Positions 1 to 8,290 of a DNA stretch of 64,000 nucleotides are shown here, one piece after another. Every line of letters starts with the position of its first letter. The stretch's first letter is position 1. Both the position numbers and the translations under genes were made by a program. The stretch spans positions 1-64,000 of the forward strand of contig NZ_SDLT01000039.1 of NCBI RefSeq assembly GCF_004522235.1. Direction: 5' to 3'. The notes under the pieces were generated by a model. It made no database searches. It saw nothing but the letters and a program-made list of their open reading frames with translations, and had not been told where the DNA came from. This DNA is from Amycolatopsis nivea. GTDB taxonomy: Bacteria > Actinomycetota > Actinomycetes > Mycobacteriales > Pseudonocardiaceae.

Positions 1-120
1 ACACCGCACCAAAACCAGGTTTCACAACACCCTCTCAGGGTGGCCCTCACGGACGGCTGACCCGGCCGCATCCGCGACCTGGGCGGACCTCCAGCGGTCG
101 CGGCATGATGCCCGGATGTC

Positions 121-167
121 GTGAAGGGCTCCTTGCGGGAATCAGATTCCCTCAAGGAGCCCTTCAC
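121..167. repeat. Near-perfect 47-nt inverted repeat
   Basis: The arms 121-135 and 153-167 are perfect 15-bp complements. Inside them 137-143 and 145-151 pair again around the single base at 144, with one mismatch (136/152). The result is an almost continuous 22-bp hairpin lying beyond the 3' end of the DivIVA-like gene. There is no T-tract on either side, so it could be a factor-assisted terminator or a dispersed palindromic element. Copy number elsewhere in the genome cannot be judged here. Confidence 0.8.
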
Positions 168-189
168 GGACTTGGCCACAGAAACGAGG

Positions 190-489
190 GAGCCCGCCGA
201 ACCGGGGGGCGGGGTCGGCGGGCTCGCTGCGTGCCGTGGCTTAGCTGCTGGGCTTGCCTGCCGTCCAGGGCTGGGACTTGGCGTTGGTTCCCGTCGAACC
301 GTGTCCGGTCCGACGGCTCACCGCGTGCAGCGGCTGAGTTGCTGGCTTACCCGCCGTTCGTGGCTGGGGCTTAGCGCAGTGAGCCCGCCGAACCATGGCC
401 GGTCCGACGGGCTCGCTGGATGCCGTGGGTCAGCTGCTGGGCTTGCCCGCCGTCTGCGGCTGGGACTTCGCGCCGTTCGCCGTCGAACC
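190..489. repeat. Three degenerate ~95-bp repeats derived from the 3' end of the DivIVA-like gene
   Basis: Units begin near 190, 293 and 376. The third contains the true C-terminus of the minus-strand DivIVA-like gene. Read on the minus strand, the first unit encodes AKSQPWTAGKPSS followed by a stop, almost identical to the real ending AKSQPQTAGKPSS. The middle unit reads AKPQPRTAGKPATQ and has lost the stop. The stretch 1-429 therefore holds decayed copies of a gene end rather than a separate gene. Confidence 0.75.
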
Positions 490-1578
490 GTTGCCGTTCT
501 TCGCGCCGTTCCCCGCGGAGCTTTCCGTCGCCCCGCCCTTCGCGGACGAGCCGTTCCCGGTCGCGCTCTTGGCAGCAGAACCGTTCTCGCCCTTCGGCTT
601 CGGCGACGGTGCGGGCTTCGGCTCGACCGGGGCCGGCGAGGGGTCTGGCTTCGCCGGGTCGTCGCCGCCGACCAGTTTTGACGCGGCGGGCAGGACCGAT
701 TCCGACGGGAGTGCCGTCAGCAAGCCTTCGCTGCGGCCGAGGACCTCGTCCGCCAGCGCCAGGTTCTTGCGGGCCTGTTCGCGGATCTCGGCGAGCCGCT
801 CGACCTTGCGCGTCGCCGCGGTGGTGCGCTGGGCCGCCTGCGTGGTCGCCTCGTCGAGACGGCGCTTGGCCTCCGCCGTCGCCTCCTCGACGCGGCGGGT
901 CGCCTCCGCGGTGGCTTCCGCGATGCGGCGCTCGGCCTGGTTCTTGCTGGCCGTGCGCTGGTCGGCGATCATCTTTTCGTGCGCCGTGCGCTCGGCGGTG
1001 ATCTTCGCGTCGAAATCACGCTCGATCTTGCGGCGCTTGCGCTCGGCTTCGTTGTCGAGGAGTTCCCGGCGCTGCGCCGCCTCGACCGTCAGCCGCTGCA
1101 CTTCGGCGCGGGTTTCCTTCAGCGCGGCCTCGTGCTCCGAGTGCAGCGCTTCGGCCTGCTTGTCCAGCTCCTCGACCAGGCGGTGGTACCGCTCGCGCAG
1201 CTTCGTGGACGCCTCGGTGGACGACGCCCAGTGCTTCTCCGCCGCCACCTGCGCGCGCTTGGTGATCTCCTCGGCTCGCGCGTTCGCGAGCGTGACGGTG
1301 CGCTGCATCCGCTCGTCCAGGTCCTCGAGCCGCTCCGGCGGCTTCATCAGTTCCTCGACCCGCGACTGCAGCTTCGACACCTCGCCGCGCGTCGTCTCGA
1401 GTTCGCGCGACAGCGTGGCGACCTGGGCGGCCGCCGCGTCGCGGTCGGTGATCAGCCGGTGCAGCTGGCTTTCGAGGTGGTCGAGGTACTGCCGCACCTC
1501 GGTGCGGTCGAAGCCGCGCCAGGCTTCGGTGTACTCGCGCCGCAGCGGGAGGAGGCCGTTGTCTCGCTCGGGAACCAT
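430..1578 (-). CDS. DivIVA-like coiled-coil cell-envelope/cytoskeletal protein
   Basis: The N-terminal 40 residues carry a DivIVA-type segment (FDRTEVRQYLDHLE), the part that in this family recognises curved membrane at poles and septa. About 220 residues of unbroken Ala/Glu/Arg-rich coiled coil follow, including AEATRRVEEATAEAKRRL-type heptads, and then a low-complexity Pro/Lys/Gly/Asn/Ser tail. The architecture resembles actinobacterial DivIVA/Wag31 paralogues and the polar scaffold proteins of filamentous species, so a role in polar growth or septation is inferred. I chose the ATG at 1578 because TACGGT lies 7 nt upstream, a leaderless arrangement; a GTG at 1584 is the alternative. The 3' end has been duplicated downstream. 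It is not the canonical DivIVA of the ftsZ cluster, judging by its context. Confidence 0.75.
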   Translation of the reverse strand: MVPERDNGLLPLRREYTEAWRGFDRTEVRQYLDHLESQLHRLITDRDAAAAQVATLSRELETTRGEVSKLQSRVEELMKPPERLEDLDERMQRTVTLANARAEEITKRAQVAAEKHWASSTEASTKLRERYHRLVEELDKQAEALHSEHEAALKETRAEVQRLTVEAAQRRELLDNEAERKRRKIERDFDAKITAERTAHEKMIADQRTASKNQAERRIAEATAEATRRVEEATAEAKRRLDEATTQAAQRTTAATRKVERLAEIREQARKNLALADEVLGRSEGLLTALPSESVLPAASKLVGGDDPAKPDPSPAPVEPKPAPSPKPKGENGSAAKSATGNGSSAKGGATESSAGNGAKNGNGSTANGAKSQPQTAGKPSS

Positions 1579-1585
1579 GCCCACG

Positions 1586-1591
1586 ACCGTA
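1586..1591 (-). promoter_or_regulatory. Leaderless -10 element of the DivIVA-like gene
   Basis: TACGGT on the minus strand is followed by 7 nt and then ATG at 1578. This is the usual geometry of leaderless actinobacterial promoters. Confidence 0.5.
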
Positions 1592-1698
1592 CCCGCGCAC
1601 CTGGCGTGCGTGCCGCCAGGAGTGGCGAATCACCGCCCCGGGTCGATTCTTCGTGTCGATCTCGCCTGAACGGCCTCACCCGCCGCGCGAAGCCGTCA

Positions 1699-3690
1699 CT
1701 ACCAGTGGAAGCCGCGGGACAGCCGGGCCAGCGCCATCGCCGCACGGGACAGGTGTTTCTCGCCCCGCCCGATCTTCAGTTTCCCGCTGCCGCCCGCCGC
1801 CGCGGAGTCCGGGAAGATCCGGAAACCCTGGTACGCGATCGCGTCGGTCAGCCCCGGCGCGAGCGTGTAGGTCAGCCCGATCGCCTGGCCCGCCGGGGTG
1901 CCGATGTGCTTCGGCCGCTGGATCAGCGCCTTCAGCACCATGTCCGCCGCCTGCTCCGGCGATTTCGTGGGGAACGCGTCGTAGATCTTCGTCGGCCGGA
2001 TCATGGGCGTGCGCACGAGCGGCATGTGGATGGTGGTGAAGGTGATCCCGTCGCCGTGCGTTTCGGTCGCCGCGATCCGGGAGAAGTAGTCCAGCGCGGC
2101 CTTCGACGCGGCATAGGCGGAAAACCGCGGCGCGATTCCCTGCACGCCGATCGAGGACACGTTCACGATGTGCCCGAATTTCCGCTCCGACATGTGCGGG
2201 AGGACCGCCAGGATCAGCCGCACCGCGCCGAAGTAGTTGATCGCCATCGCGCGCTCGTAGTCGTGCATCCGGTCGTACGACAGCTTGATCGAGCGCCGGA
2301 TCGAGCGGCCGGCGTTGTTCACGAGCATGTCGATCCGGCCGTGTTCGGACAGCATCGCGTCCACGGCCTTGCGCACCGAATCCTCGTCGGTGAGGTCGGC
2401 CGGGTACACCGACGCGGTGCCGCCCGCCGCGATGATCTCGTCGCGCACTTCTTCCAGTTCGTGCTGCCGCCGCGCGACCAGCAGCGGCACCCCGCCCGCC
2501 GCGGCGACCTTCAGCGCGGTCGCCCGGCCGATGCCCGACGACGCGCCGGTGATGATCACCCGGCGGCCGTCCAGTTCGCCGCGCGGACCGTGCTTGCGTG
2601 CGCGGAACGGGTCGAGGTGTTCGCGCCAGTAGCGCCACAGCGTGGGGGCGTATTCCTCGAGCCGGGGCACCTCGACGCCGCTTCCGGCCAGCGCCTTCCG
2701 CGTCTCCGCGGACGCGAACACCGACGGGAAAGCCATCGTTTCCAGCAGCACCGGCGGAATGCCGAGCCGCTCCAGCACCGCGTCGCGGGCGATGGTGAAC
2801 CCGGGAATGTGCTCGCTGAGCTTGACCAGCCCGACGATTCCCTTCGACACCCTGTCGCCGAGCTGCACGGTGATGGTCGGTGCCCCGGCGGCGCGGGCGA
2901 ACGCGTTGTAGACCGACACCACCGGCTGCGGTTCGGGGTTCACGAGATGGAAGGCGCGGCCGTCGAGACCCGGTGTGGTGACCAGCTCCAGCAGGGCCTT
3001 CGCGACGTAGTCGACCGGAACCACGTTGGTGTCGCCCAGATCCGGTCCGGCGGACGGGACGTCGGGCAGCCCGGCGAGCCTGCTGATCGCGGGGAAGAGG
3101 TAGTACGGGCCGTCGATCTTGTCCATCTCGCCGGTCTGCGAATCGCCGACCACGACCGCGGGCCGGTACACCCGCCACGGCACCTCGTGCTGGTCCCGGA
3201 CGAGCTTCTCGGCTTCGAATTTGGTGCGGTGGTACGGCGTGATCAGCCGCTGTCCCACGTCGAACATGTCCTCGGTGAACAGTCCTTCGTGGTCGCCCGC
3301 GACGGCGACCGACGAGACGTGGTGCAGGCACCCGGCGTTCAGGTCCGCGGCGAGGTCGATGACGTTCTGCGTACCGTCCACATTGGCCCGGATGCTGGTT
3401 TCGTCGTCGGCGGTGATGTCGTAGAGCGCGGCGAGGTGGATGACGTGGTCGACGCCGCGCAGCGTCTCCCGGTCCGCCTCGGACACTCCCATCAGCGGTT
3501 CGCCGAGGTCGCCGGTCACGAGCGTGACGCGGTCCGGATGCGGCCACGCGTCGACGAGCGCGGCCAGCTTCCCCCGCGACGACGCGCGCACCACCAGCGC
3601 GACCCGTTCCACGTCCGGCCGGGTGAGCAGCTGCCGGGTGACCTGGCGCCCGATCAACCCGGTCGCGCCTGTCACCAAGAACGTCGCCAT
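1699..3690 (-). CDS. Two-domain SDR oxidoreductase, AcrA1-like fatty acyl-CoA reductase
   Basis: This 663-residue protein joins two Rossmann reductases. Residues about 1-340 are an extended SDR (TGATGLIG nucleotide motif; YHRTKFEAEKLV with the Tyr and Lys of the active site). Residues about 370-640 are a classical SDR (TGASSGIG, NNAGRS, and YAASKAAL with catalytic Tyr and Lys). This architecture and length match mycobacterial AcrA1 (Rv3391), which reduces fatty acyl-CoA toward aldehyde or alcohol for wax or lipid synthesis; the exact substrate here is inferred. The ATG at 3690 is preferred over the in-frame GTG/ATG at 3699/3696 because GGAGG lies 9 nt upstream of it. A perfect TTAC-type palindrome lies about 90 bp upstream. 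Confidence 0.8.
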   Translation of the reverse strand: MATFLVTGATGLIGRQVTRQLLTRPDVERVALVVRASSRGKLAALVDAWPHPDRVTLVTGDLGEPLMGVSEADRETLRGVDHVIHLAALYDITADDETSIRANVDGTQNVIDLAADLNAGCLHHVSSVAVAGDHEGLFTEDMFDVGQRLITPYHRTKFEAEKLVRDQHEVPWRVYRPAVVVGDSQTGEMDKIDGPYYLFPAISRLAGLPDVPSAGPDLGDTNVVPVDYVAKALLELVTTPGLDGRAFHLVNPEPQPVVSVYNAFARAAGAPTITVQLGDRVSKGIVGLVKLSEHIPGFTIARDAVLERLGIPPVLLETMAFPSVFASAETRKALAGSGVEVPRLEEYAPTLWRYWREHLDPFRARKHGPRGELDGRRVIITGASSGIGRATALKVAAAGGVPLLVARRQHELEEVRDEIIAAGGTASVYPADLTDEDSVRKAVDAMLSEHGRIDMLVNNAGRSIRRSIKLSYDRMHDYERAMAINYFGAVRLILAVLPHMSERKFGHIVNVSSIGVQGIAPRFSAYAASKAALDYFSRIAATETHGDGITFTTIHMPLVRTPMIRPTKIYDAFPTKSPEQAADMVLKALIQRPKHIGTPAGQAIGLTYTLAPGLTDAIAYQGFRIFPDSAAAGGSGKLKIGRGEKHLSRAAMALARLSRGFHW

Positions 3691-3777
3691 CTCCATCACC
3701 CTCCGCCGTGCCGCCGCCTGGACCCATGGGCATTCTGCTGCATGGACGCCGCCCTGACCACAACGCGGCAGGGTGAG

Positions 3778-3793
3778 GTTACTCGCAAGTAAC
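3778..3793. promoter_or_regulatory. Palindromic candidate operator GTTACT-N4-AGTAAC
   Basis: This is a perfect 6-bp inverted repeat with the 4-nt spacer CGCA, lying 88 bp upstream of the AcrA1-like start. The size and symmetry suit a TetR-type dimer. A closely related element precedes the flavin oxidoreductase gene at 55016-55030. No regulator gene is adjacent. Confidence 0.5.
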
Positions 3794-3870
3794 TTAGCGT
3801 CGGCACGGGGTCCCGCAGGTGGCAGCGGATTTCCGCGAACGAGAGGCCGTGCAGAAGCTGCGCGAATGGA

Positions 3871-3902
3871 CCCCTCGCGCGGGTTCAGCGGGTCGCGAGG
3901 GG
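3871..3902 (-). terminator. Hairpin terminator after the sortase gene
   Basis: A 9-bp perfect stem (CCCCTCGCG/CGCGAGGGG) with a 14-nt loop sits just past the sortase stop codon. There is no strong T-tract, so termination by hairpin alone is probable but not certain. Confidence 0.55.
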
Positions 3903-3907
3903 ACCCC

Positions 3908-4621
3908 TCACTCCGGGTCCGCGATCACGACGCGGTTCTCCTCGTACCCGTCGCTCCCGCCGATCCAGCGCCCGCCGCAGGTCACCAGGACGACCCGATG
4001 CGGACCGGCCTGCCCGAAAAGATCGTCGGCGCGGCTCGGCAGATCGTTCTTGTGCACGGTGACCAGCTGCGAAATCCGGTACCGGCTCGTCTTGCCCGCG
4101 CGGTCCACGATCGTCACCACGCCGCCGATGCGCTCGCTCCACAGTTCCGAGAACGGCCCGGTCGCGCCGCGCCAGTTCACGTGGCCCGCGAACACGCTCG
4201 CGCCGCTGACCGCTTCCAGGTCCGCGCCCCACCAGGCCGCCTGGCCGATGTCCGACGGCACCGGAAGCGTGTTGCCCGGCCCGAGGTCCTGCCGCACCAT
4301 CGCCGCGGTCCCGCCGCCGGGCAGCCGGATCGTGCCCGGCGCCTGCGGCCCCGGTTCCGGAGCTTGCCGATGCTCCGCGGGCGCCGCGGGCGGAGCGGCC
4401 GCCGAACTGCTGGGCGGCGGCGCCGCTGAACTGCTCGACGGCGGCGGCGCGGGAGCCAGCTGCTGCGGCGAAGCGGCCGGAACGGCGGCGGCGACCGGGG
4501 ACGCGCTCCCGGCCACCACCGTCGTCGGCGGCGAACTGATCACGACCGTCGCGAGTTCCACTGCCAGCACGCTTGCCGCGCCGAGCACGAACCCGCCGAC
4601 CAGCCGTCCTTTTCCGCTCAT
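3908..4621 (-). CDS. Class E/F-like sortase
   Basis: This is a 237-residue membrane-anchored transpeptidase that would join a sorting-signal protein to the cell wall. An N-terminal hydrophobic segment (about residues 8-30) precedes a 60-residue Ala/Pro/Ser spacer, and the catalytic domain follows from about residue 95. The catalytic residues are visible: His147 in GHVNW, Cys215 in LVTCGG and Arg230 in ENRVV. It lies 19 bp downstream of, and on the same strand as, a surface-protein gene with a C-terminal sorting-like region, so the two probably form a sortase-substrate operon. The short domain suits the actinobacterial class E/F group more than housekeeping class A; the class is inferred. Confidence 0.85.
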   Translation of the reverse strand: MSGKGRLVGGFVLGAASVLAVELATVVISSPPTTVVAGSASPVAAAVPAASPQQLAPAPPPSSSSAAPPPSSSAAAPPAAPAEHRQAPEPGPQAPGTIRLPGGGTAAMVRQDLGPGNTLPVPSDIGQAAWWGADLEAVSGASVFAGHVNWRGATGPFSELWSERIGGVVTIVDRAGKTSRYRISQLVTVHKNDLPSRADDLFGQAGPHRVVLVTCGGRWIGGSDGYEENRVVIADPE

Positions 4622-4640
4622 CTGCCTTTGCTGCTTTCGC

Positions 4641-6131
4641 TTACCGCCGCGCCGACCGCCGAGCGGCGAACCCGACCAGACCCGAACCGACGAGCACCAG
4701 CGCGGCGAGACCCGCGATGCCAGCGGTGGAGAAGCTCGTCTCGACGGTGCCCTTGGCCATCGTCACCGGCAGGTCGCCGGCGGGAATCGCGTGCGGCACT
4801 TCGTTCGGCGTGTTGGCCACAGTCAGCGCGAGTGTGCCGCCCGGCGTCAGCGATCCGCACGCGGCGGGCGGATTGTTCGGGTCGAACGCGTTGGTGTAGC
4901 CAGGCGGCGCGTTCACCTCGACCACGCAGACCTCCTGCGGGGCCAGCAGATTCTCGACAGTCGCGGTGCCGTTCTCGCCACTGGTGGTGACCACGGCGGG
5001 CTGTCCGTCGGGCCCGGTCAGCGGCTTGCCGTCCTGACTGGTGGCCGCGGTCTTGCGGTCCTTGCCGGTGACCCGCAGCGTCGCGCCGCCGATGCCCTTG
5101 CCGGTCTTGGCGTCGGTCTTGGTGACCTGCACCTTGCCCGGCTTCGCTACCGCGACGACGCCTTGGGCGGTCAGTTGCTTTTCTCCGCCGGTGCCGACGA
5201 CGCTCTGGATCCCGTCCTTGGTGTTGACCGGGTTCTGCACAGTCGGCTTGTCCGCGGGCGCGGACAACGAGGCGACGAGCTTCGGCTGGTCGCCGGCCGG
5301 CGTGACCTTCACCGTGACCGTGCCGTTCGCATCGGTCTTCAGCGTCGTGTCTTTCTGCGCGGCCTGCGGAGCGGAGTTGCCCGCCGAAGAATCGGACGCC
5401 TTCTCCGTGTCTGCCTGCTTGTCCGCTTGGCCGATGGTTCCGTCGGTGGCGGTCAGCTTCACCGGAACGTCCGGGATGCCCTTGCCCTTGGAATTCTTCA
5501 CCGTGACCGTCCAGGTCGCGGGCTGGCCGAGGTGCTGATCGCCCTTCGGCGCGGTGACCGACGCGGTCCACGGGCCGCGGTTCGCCTCGGCCTCGGCCTT
5601 CATCTTGGCCACGTCCTTGGCGGCTTCCGGGGTGAGGAGCTTGAAGTATTTGTCCTCGGGATAGGCCGCCTTGTTCGGGGGCGTGCCGAAGTCCGTGTCG
5701 CCGGGCGTCTGCGTTTTGGCGGTCCACGAGTGCAGCAGATGGGCGAGCGCGGCTGCCTCGTCGTCATCGGAGGTGTTGCCGTAACGCAACAGCAGGTAGG
5801 AGATGTTGCCTGCGATGTCGGGTGCCAGCGGCTTGCCCCACTTCGTCAGCAGATCTTGACCTGGTTGGTACTCCTCGTCGCTGTCCGGAGCCTTCAGGTG
5901 GAAGCTGACGCAGAACACGTCCTTGCCGCCCACCTTGTAGGAGCCGAGCCAGTCCTTGTATGTGACGCCGTCTGACTCTTTGTGCTCGATGTTTCGGCCG
6001 TGGCCGGTGACGGCGGCTGCCGAGGCCGGGGTCGCCCCCAGCGCGGTTACGGAGAGTGCGCCGAGCAGTGCGGTCGCGACCAGCCCGGTGGCCGCGCGCC
6101 AGCGAGCGCGCGGGCGTGAGATCCACCCCAT
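4641..6131 (-). CDS. Sec-exported surface protein with TED-like N-domain and SpaA-type domain
   Basis: The 496-residue precursor has a Sec signal peptide with cleavage near residues 36-40 (ASA-AA). Residues about 55-150 resemble the thioester-domain fold of Gram-positive adhesins: FCVSF at the Cys position and a YLLLRYGNTS stretch. The second strand, where TQxA is expected, reads AHLLHSW, so the thioester-forming Gln appears to be lost. A Big-1/Ig-like segment (about 190-310) and a SpaA/prealbumin-like domain (about 325-425) follow. The C-terminus carries LPVTM (454-458), a hydrophobic helix and RRSARR, a sorting-signal layout without the canonical Gly. The sortase lies immediately downstream. 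A cell-wall-displayed adhesin or spacer is inferred. Confidence 0.75.
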   Translation of the reverse strand: MGWISRPRARWRAATGLVATALLGALSVTALGATPASAAAVTGHGRNIEHKESDGVTYKDWLGSYKVGGKDVFCVSFHLKAPDSDEEYQPGQDLLTKWGKPLAPDIAGNISYLLLRYGNTSDDDEAAALAHLLHSWTAKTQTPGDTDFGTPPNKAAYPEDKYFKLLTPEAAKDVAKMKAEAEANRGPWTASVTAPKGDQHLGQPATWTVTVKNSKGKGIPDVPVKLTATDGTIGQADKQADTEKASDSSAGNSAPQAAQKDTTLKTDANGTVTVKVTPAGDQPKLVASLSAPADKPTVQNPVNTKDGIQSVVGTGGEKQLTAQGVVAVAKPGKVQVTKTDAKTGKGIGGATLRVTGKDRKTAATSQDGKPLTGPDGQPAVVTTSGENGTATVENLLAPQEVCVVEVNAPPGYTNAFDPNNPPAACGSLTPGGTLALTVANTPNEVPHAIPAGDLPVTMAKGTVETSFSTAGIAGLAALVLVGSGLVGFAARRSARR

Positions 6132-6451
6132 GGTGTGTTGGCTCCTTCGACGTGCCTGCCGACGCCTGAACGGCGTCCTCGCAGTTCACCTGATCGAACA
6201 ACTCCCCGACACGCGTTCGGTCACTTCCCGGACACGCGATGTGAAGGTTCGCGGGTCAGCGGGGGAGTTGTCTAGAGACCATCGGGTGACCTGCGGTGAA
6301 CGGTCGTGACCTTCATCGCCTACGGTGGCCGTAACGGGGGTGGCCCCACCCGTGCGGGTGATGAGTAAAATCTGCTTTACCCGAACGGGAACCAGCGAGC
6401 CGCCGCGGTCGTTGAACCCGATGCAAGGTGCCATAAAGTCCAGGAGGACAG
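6132..6451. other. Divergent intergenic region
   Basis: These 320 bp separate the minus-strand surface protein from the plus-strand BI-1 gene and must hold both promoters. The short palindromes GGGTGGCCCCACCC and CACCCGTGCGGGTG and an imperfect GTAAA-N6-TTTAC lie between about 6335 and 6380. I see no convincing gene. Confidence 0.5.
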
Positions 6452-7312
6452 GTGCGTTCCAGCAGCAACCCGGCGTTCCGCAATCTCCCGCGCGGCGCGG
6501 CCGCGACCGGGCAGTACGGGCCGAACGTCGGCTTCGACCAGCCCTACGGCCAGCCGCAGGGCCAAGGCGGCGTCCCGGGTTACGGCCCTGGCCAGATGGG
6601 CACCGCCTCCGCCGACCGTCCGATGACGGTCGACGACGTCGTCATCAAGACCGGCATGTCGCTCGGCGTCGCGCTCGTCGTCGGCGTGCTCACGGCGATC
6701 TGGGCGCAGTCCCAGCTCGTGCGCGACTCCCTCGGCAGGCTTTCGCCGAGCGGCCCGCTCCTCGGCGCGCTGATCGGCGGGCTCGTGGTGGGCCTCGTCG
6801 TGTCGCTGGTGATCATCTTCAAGCAGAAGCCGAGCGGTCCGCTCACGCTCGTCTACTCCGGCGCCGAGGGCCTGTTCCTCGGTGCGCTCAGCGGGTTGTT
6901 CGAGGTGTTCCTGCCGGGCATCGCCCTGCAGGCGCTCATCGGCACCGCGGGCGTGTTCGTCGCGATGCTGGTCGTCTACAAGACCGGCGCGGTGAAGGTC
7001 ACGCCGAAGCTGACCAAGTGGATCGTCGGCGCGGTCGCCGGCGTCGCCATCCTGATGCTGGTCAACCTGGTCACCGCGCTGTTCTTCGGCTTCAACCCGC
7101 TGCGCGACGGCAGCCCGCTCGCCATCGTCTTCAGCCTGGTGGTCATCGGCATCGCCGCGTTCAGCTTCCTGCTCGACTTCGACCAGGCCGACAAGATGAT
7201 CCGCGCCGGCATGCCGTCGAAGTGGGCCTGGTACGCCGCGTTCGGCCTGATGACCACGCTGGTGTGGCTGTACCTCGAGATCCTGCGTTTGCTGTCTTAC
7301 CTGCGCGACTAG
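6452..7312 (+). CDS. Bax inhibitor-1/YccA-family integral membrane protein
   Basis: This 286-residue protein has a soluble N-terminus of about 60 residues rich in Gly, Gln and Pro, followed by seven hydrophobic helices. The last, LLDFDQADKMI, matches the conserved acidic stretch of the Bax-inhibitor-1 fold. In bacteria these proteins behave as calcium-leak or stress-related membrane proteins, but the role of the actinobacterial YccA branch is not established. The GTG start follows AGGAGG with a 4-nt gap. It is a single-gene unit closed by a strong intrinsic terminator at 7338. Confidence 0.85.
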   Translation: MRSSSNPAFRNLPRGAAATGQYGPNVGFDQPYGQPQGQGGVPGYGPGQMGTASADRPMTVDDVVIKTGMSLGVALVVGVLTAIWAQSQLVRDSLGRLSPSGPLLGALIGGLVVGLVVSLVIIFKQKPSGPLTLVYSGAEGLFLGALSGLFEVFLPGIALQALIGTAGVFVAMLVVYKTGAVKVTPKLTKWIVGAVAGVAILMLVNLVTALFFGFNPLRDGSPLAIVFSLVVIGIAAFSFLLDFDQADKMIRAGMPSKWAWYAAFGLMTTLVWLYLEILRLLSYLRD

Positions 7313-7337
7313 CCGTCGCACAGGTTTCCCGGGAAGG

Positions 7338-7375
7338 GGCGCTCCGCGTTACGCGGAGCGCCTTTTCTGTTTTTC
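7338..7375 (+). terminator. Intrinsic terminator after the BI-1 gene
   Basis: An 11-bp perfect GC stem (7338-7348 with 7352-7362) with a TTA loop is followed by a T-rich tract up to about 7375. This is a textbook factor-independent terminator. Confidence 0.9.
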
Positions 7376-7459
7376 TGCCGGGAAGTTCTGCGCGCTCCCG
7401 AGGCCGTCGTGTTGGATGTGCCCGGTCGGAATCTTTCTTTCGGGTTTGCGAGGCATCAC

Positions 7460-8137
7460 GTGAGCGTTCCCCCGCACGGGCACGGACCGCAGCAGGGCTA
7501 CGGACAACAGGGCTACGGACAGCAGGGCTACGGACAGCAGGGCTACGGACAGCAGGGCTACGGACAGCAGGGCCAGTCGCCGTTCCAGCAGCACTACGGT
7601 CCGGGCGGGATGCCGCCCCAGCAGAGCCCGAAGCGAAACTTCCCGACCAGGACCGTGGTGCTGGTCGCCGTAGCGGTGGTGATCGTGGCGGCGGGGGTCG
7701 TCATCGGCTTCCTCAAGTTCGGCAACTCGACCAGCAACACCCACGCCAGCGACTGCATGCACATCGAGAAGTCCGGCTCGACCACGACGACGAAAACCGT
7801 CGACTGCGCCGATCCGGGAGCGAACGTCAAGGTCGCGGTCGCGCGCGCCAACCGGAGCGGCACCTGCCCGCGCGGCGACTATTACCGCTACACCACCGGC
7901 GGCAAGAACCACCGCGTGCTCTGCCTCATCCCCAACGTGCAGCAAGGGGATTGCCTCGCCGGGCTCCAGACCGCCAGCACGACGTACCAGAAGGTGCCGT
8001 GCACCGATCCGCAGAAGAACGCGGAGATCGTCAAGCTCGTGCCCGGCGCGAAGGATCGTTCGGCGTGCGAGGGCAGTGGTTCGACCACTGTCCGCTGGTA
8101 CTCCGACCCGGAGGAAGCCATCTGCATCAAGAGCTGA
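7460..8137 (+). CDS. Single-pass membrane protein with QGYGQ repeats and Cys-containing LppU-like domain
   Basis: This 225-residue protein has an N-terminal cytoplasmic tail of five QQGYG repeats, a transmembrane helix (about residues 65-88, TVVLVAVAVVIVAAGVVIGF) and an extracytoplasmic domain of about 130 residues. That domain has six cysteines, spaced as if to form disulfides, and resembles the small LppU/SCO3897-type domain of actinomycete envelope proteins. The function is unknown. The GTG at 7460 is preferred because GAGG lies 6 nt upstream. The repeat tail resembles the low-complexity tails of the membrane proteins at 15.4 and 17.7 kb. Confidence 0.7.
   Translation: MSVPPHGHGPQQGYGQQGYGQQGYGQQGYGQQGYGQQGQSPFQQHYGPGGMPPQQSPKRNFPTRTVVLVAVAVVIVAAGVVIGFLKFGNSTSNTHASDCMHIEKSGSTTTTKTVDCADPGANVKVAVARANRSGTCPRGDYYRYTTGGKNHRVLCLIPNVQQGDCLAGLQTASTTYQKVPCTDPQKNAEIVKLVPGAKDRSACEGSGSTTVRWYSDPEEAICIKS
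7490..7564 (+). repeat. 15-bp in-frame tandem repeat (five units)
   Basis: Five copies of CAGCAGGGCTACGGA, with one variant base pair in the second unit, encode QQGYG pentapeptides at the N-terminus of the membrane protein. The near identity of the units suggests recent slippage, so the copy number may vary among strains. Confidence 0.9.
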
Positions 8138-8290
8138 CGGGCGGTACAAAGGGGCCGTCCGGACGCCCGGTTTCGGCCGTTCGTCGCACTCCGTGAGACA
8201 GGCTGCGTCCGGGGCTCACCGGGACCTAACGTGGATCGCCGCCCGCCGCCGGGCGGGCCCCGTTCATCCCCGACCCCCTCAGGAGACGTG

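Noticed and set aside
1..120. Possible gene tail ending at TGA 58-60
   Set aside because: Only 19 codons are visible and no family or coding signal can be judged from them.
1676..3763. Long open frames opposite or out of frame with the two-domain SDR gene
   Set aside because: Arg/Pro-rich shadow translations of a GC-rich gene; the SDR frame carries all family motifs.
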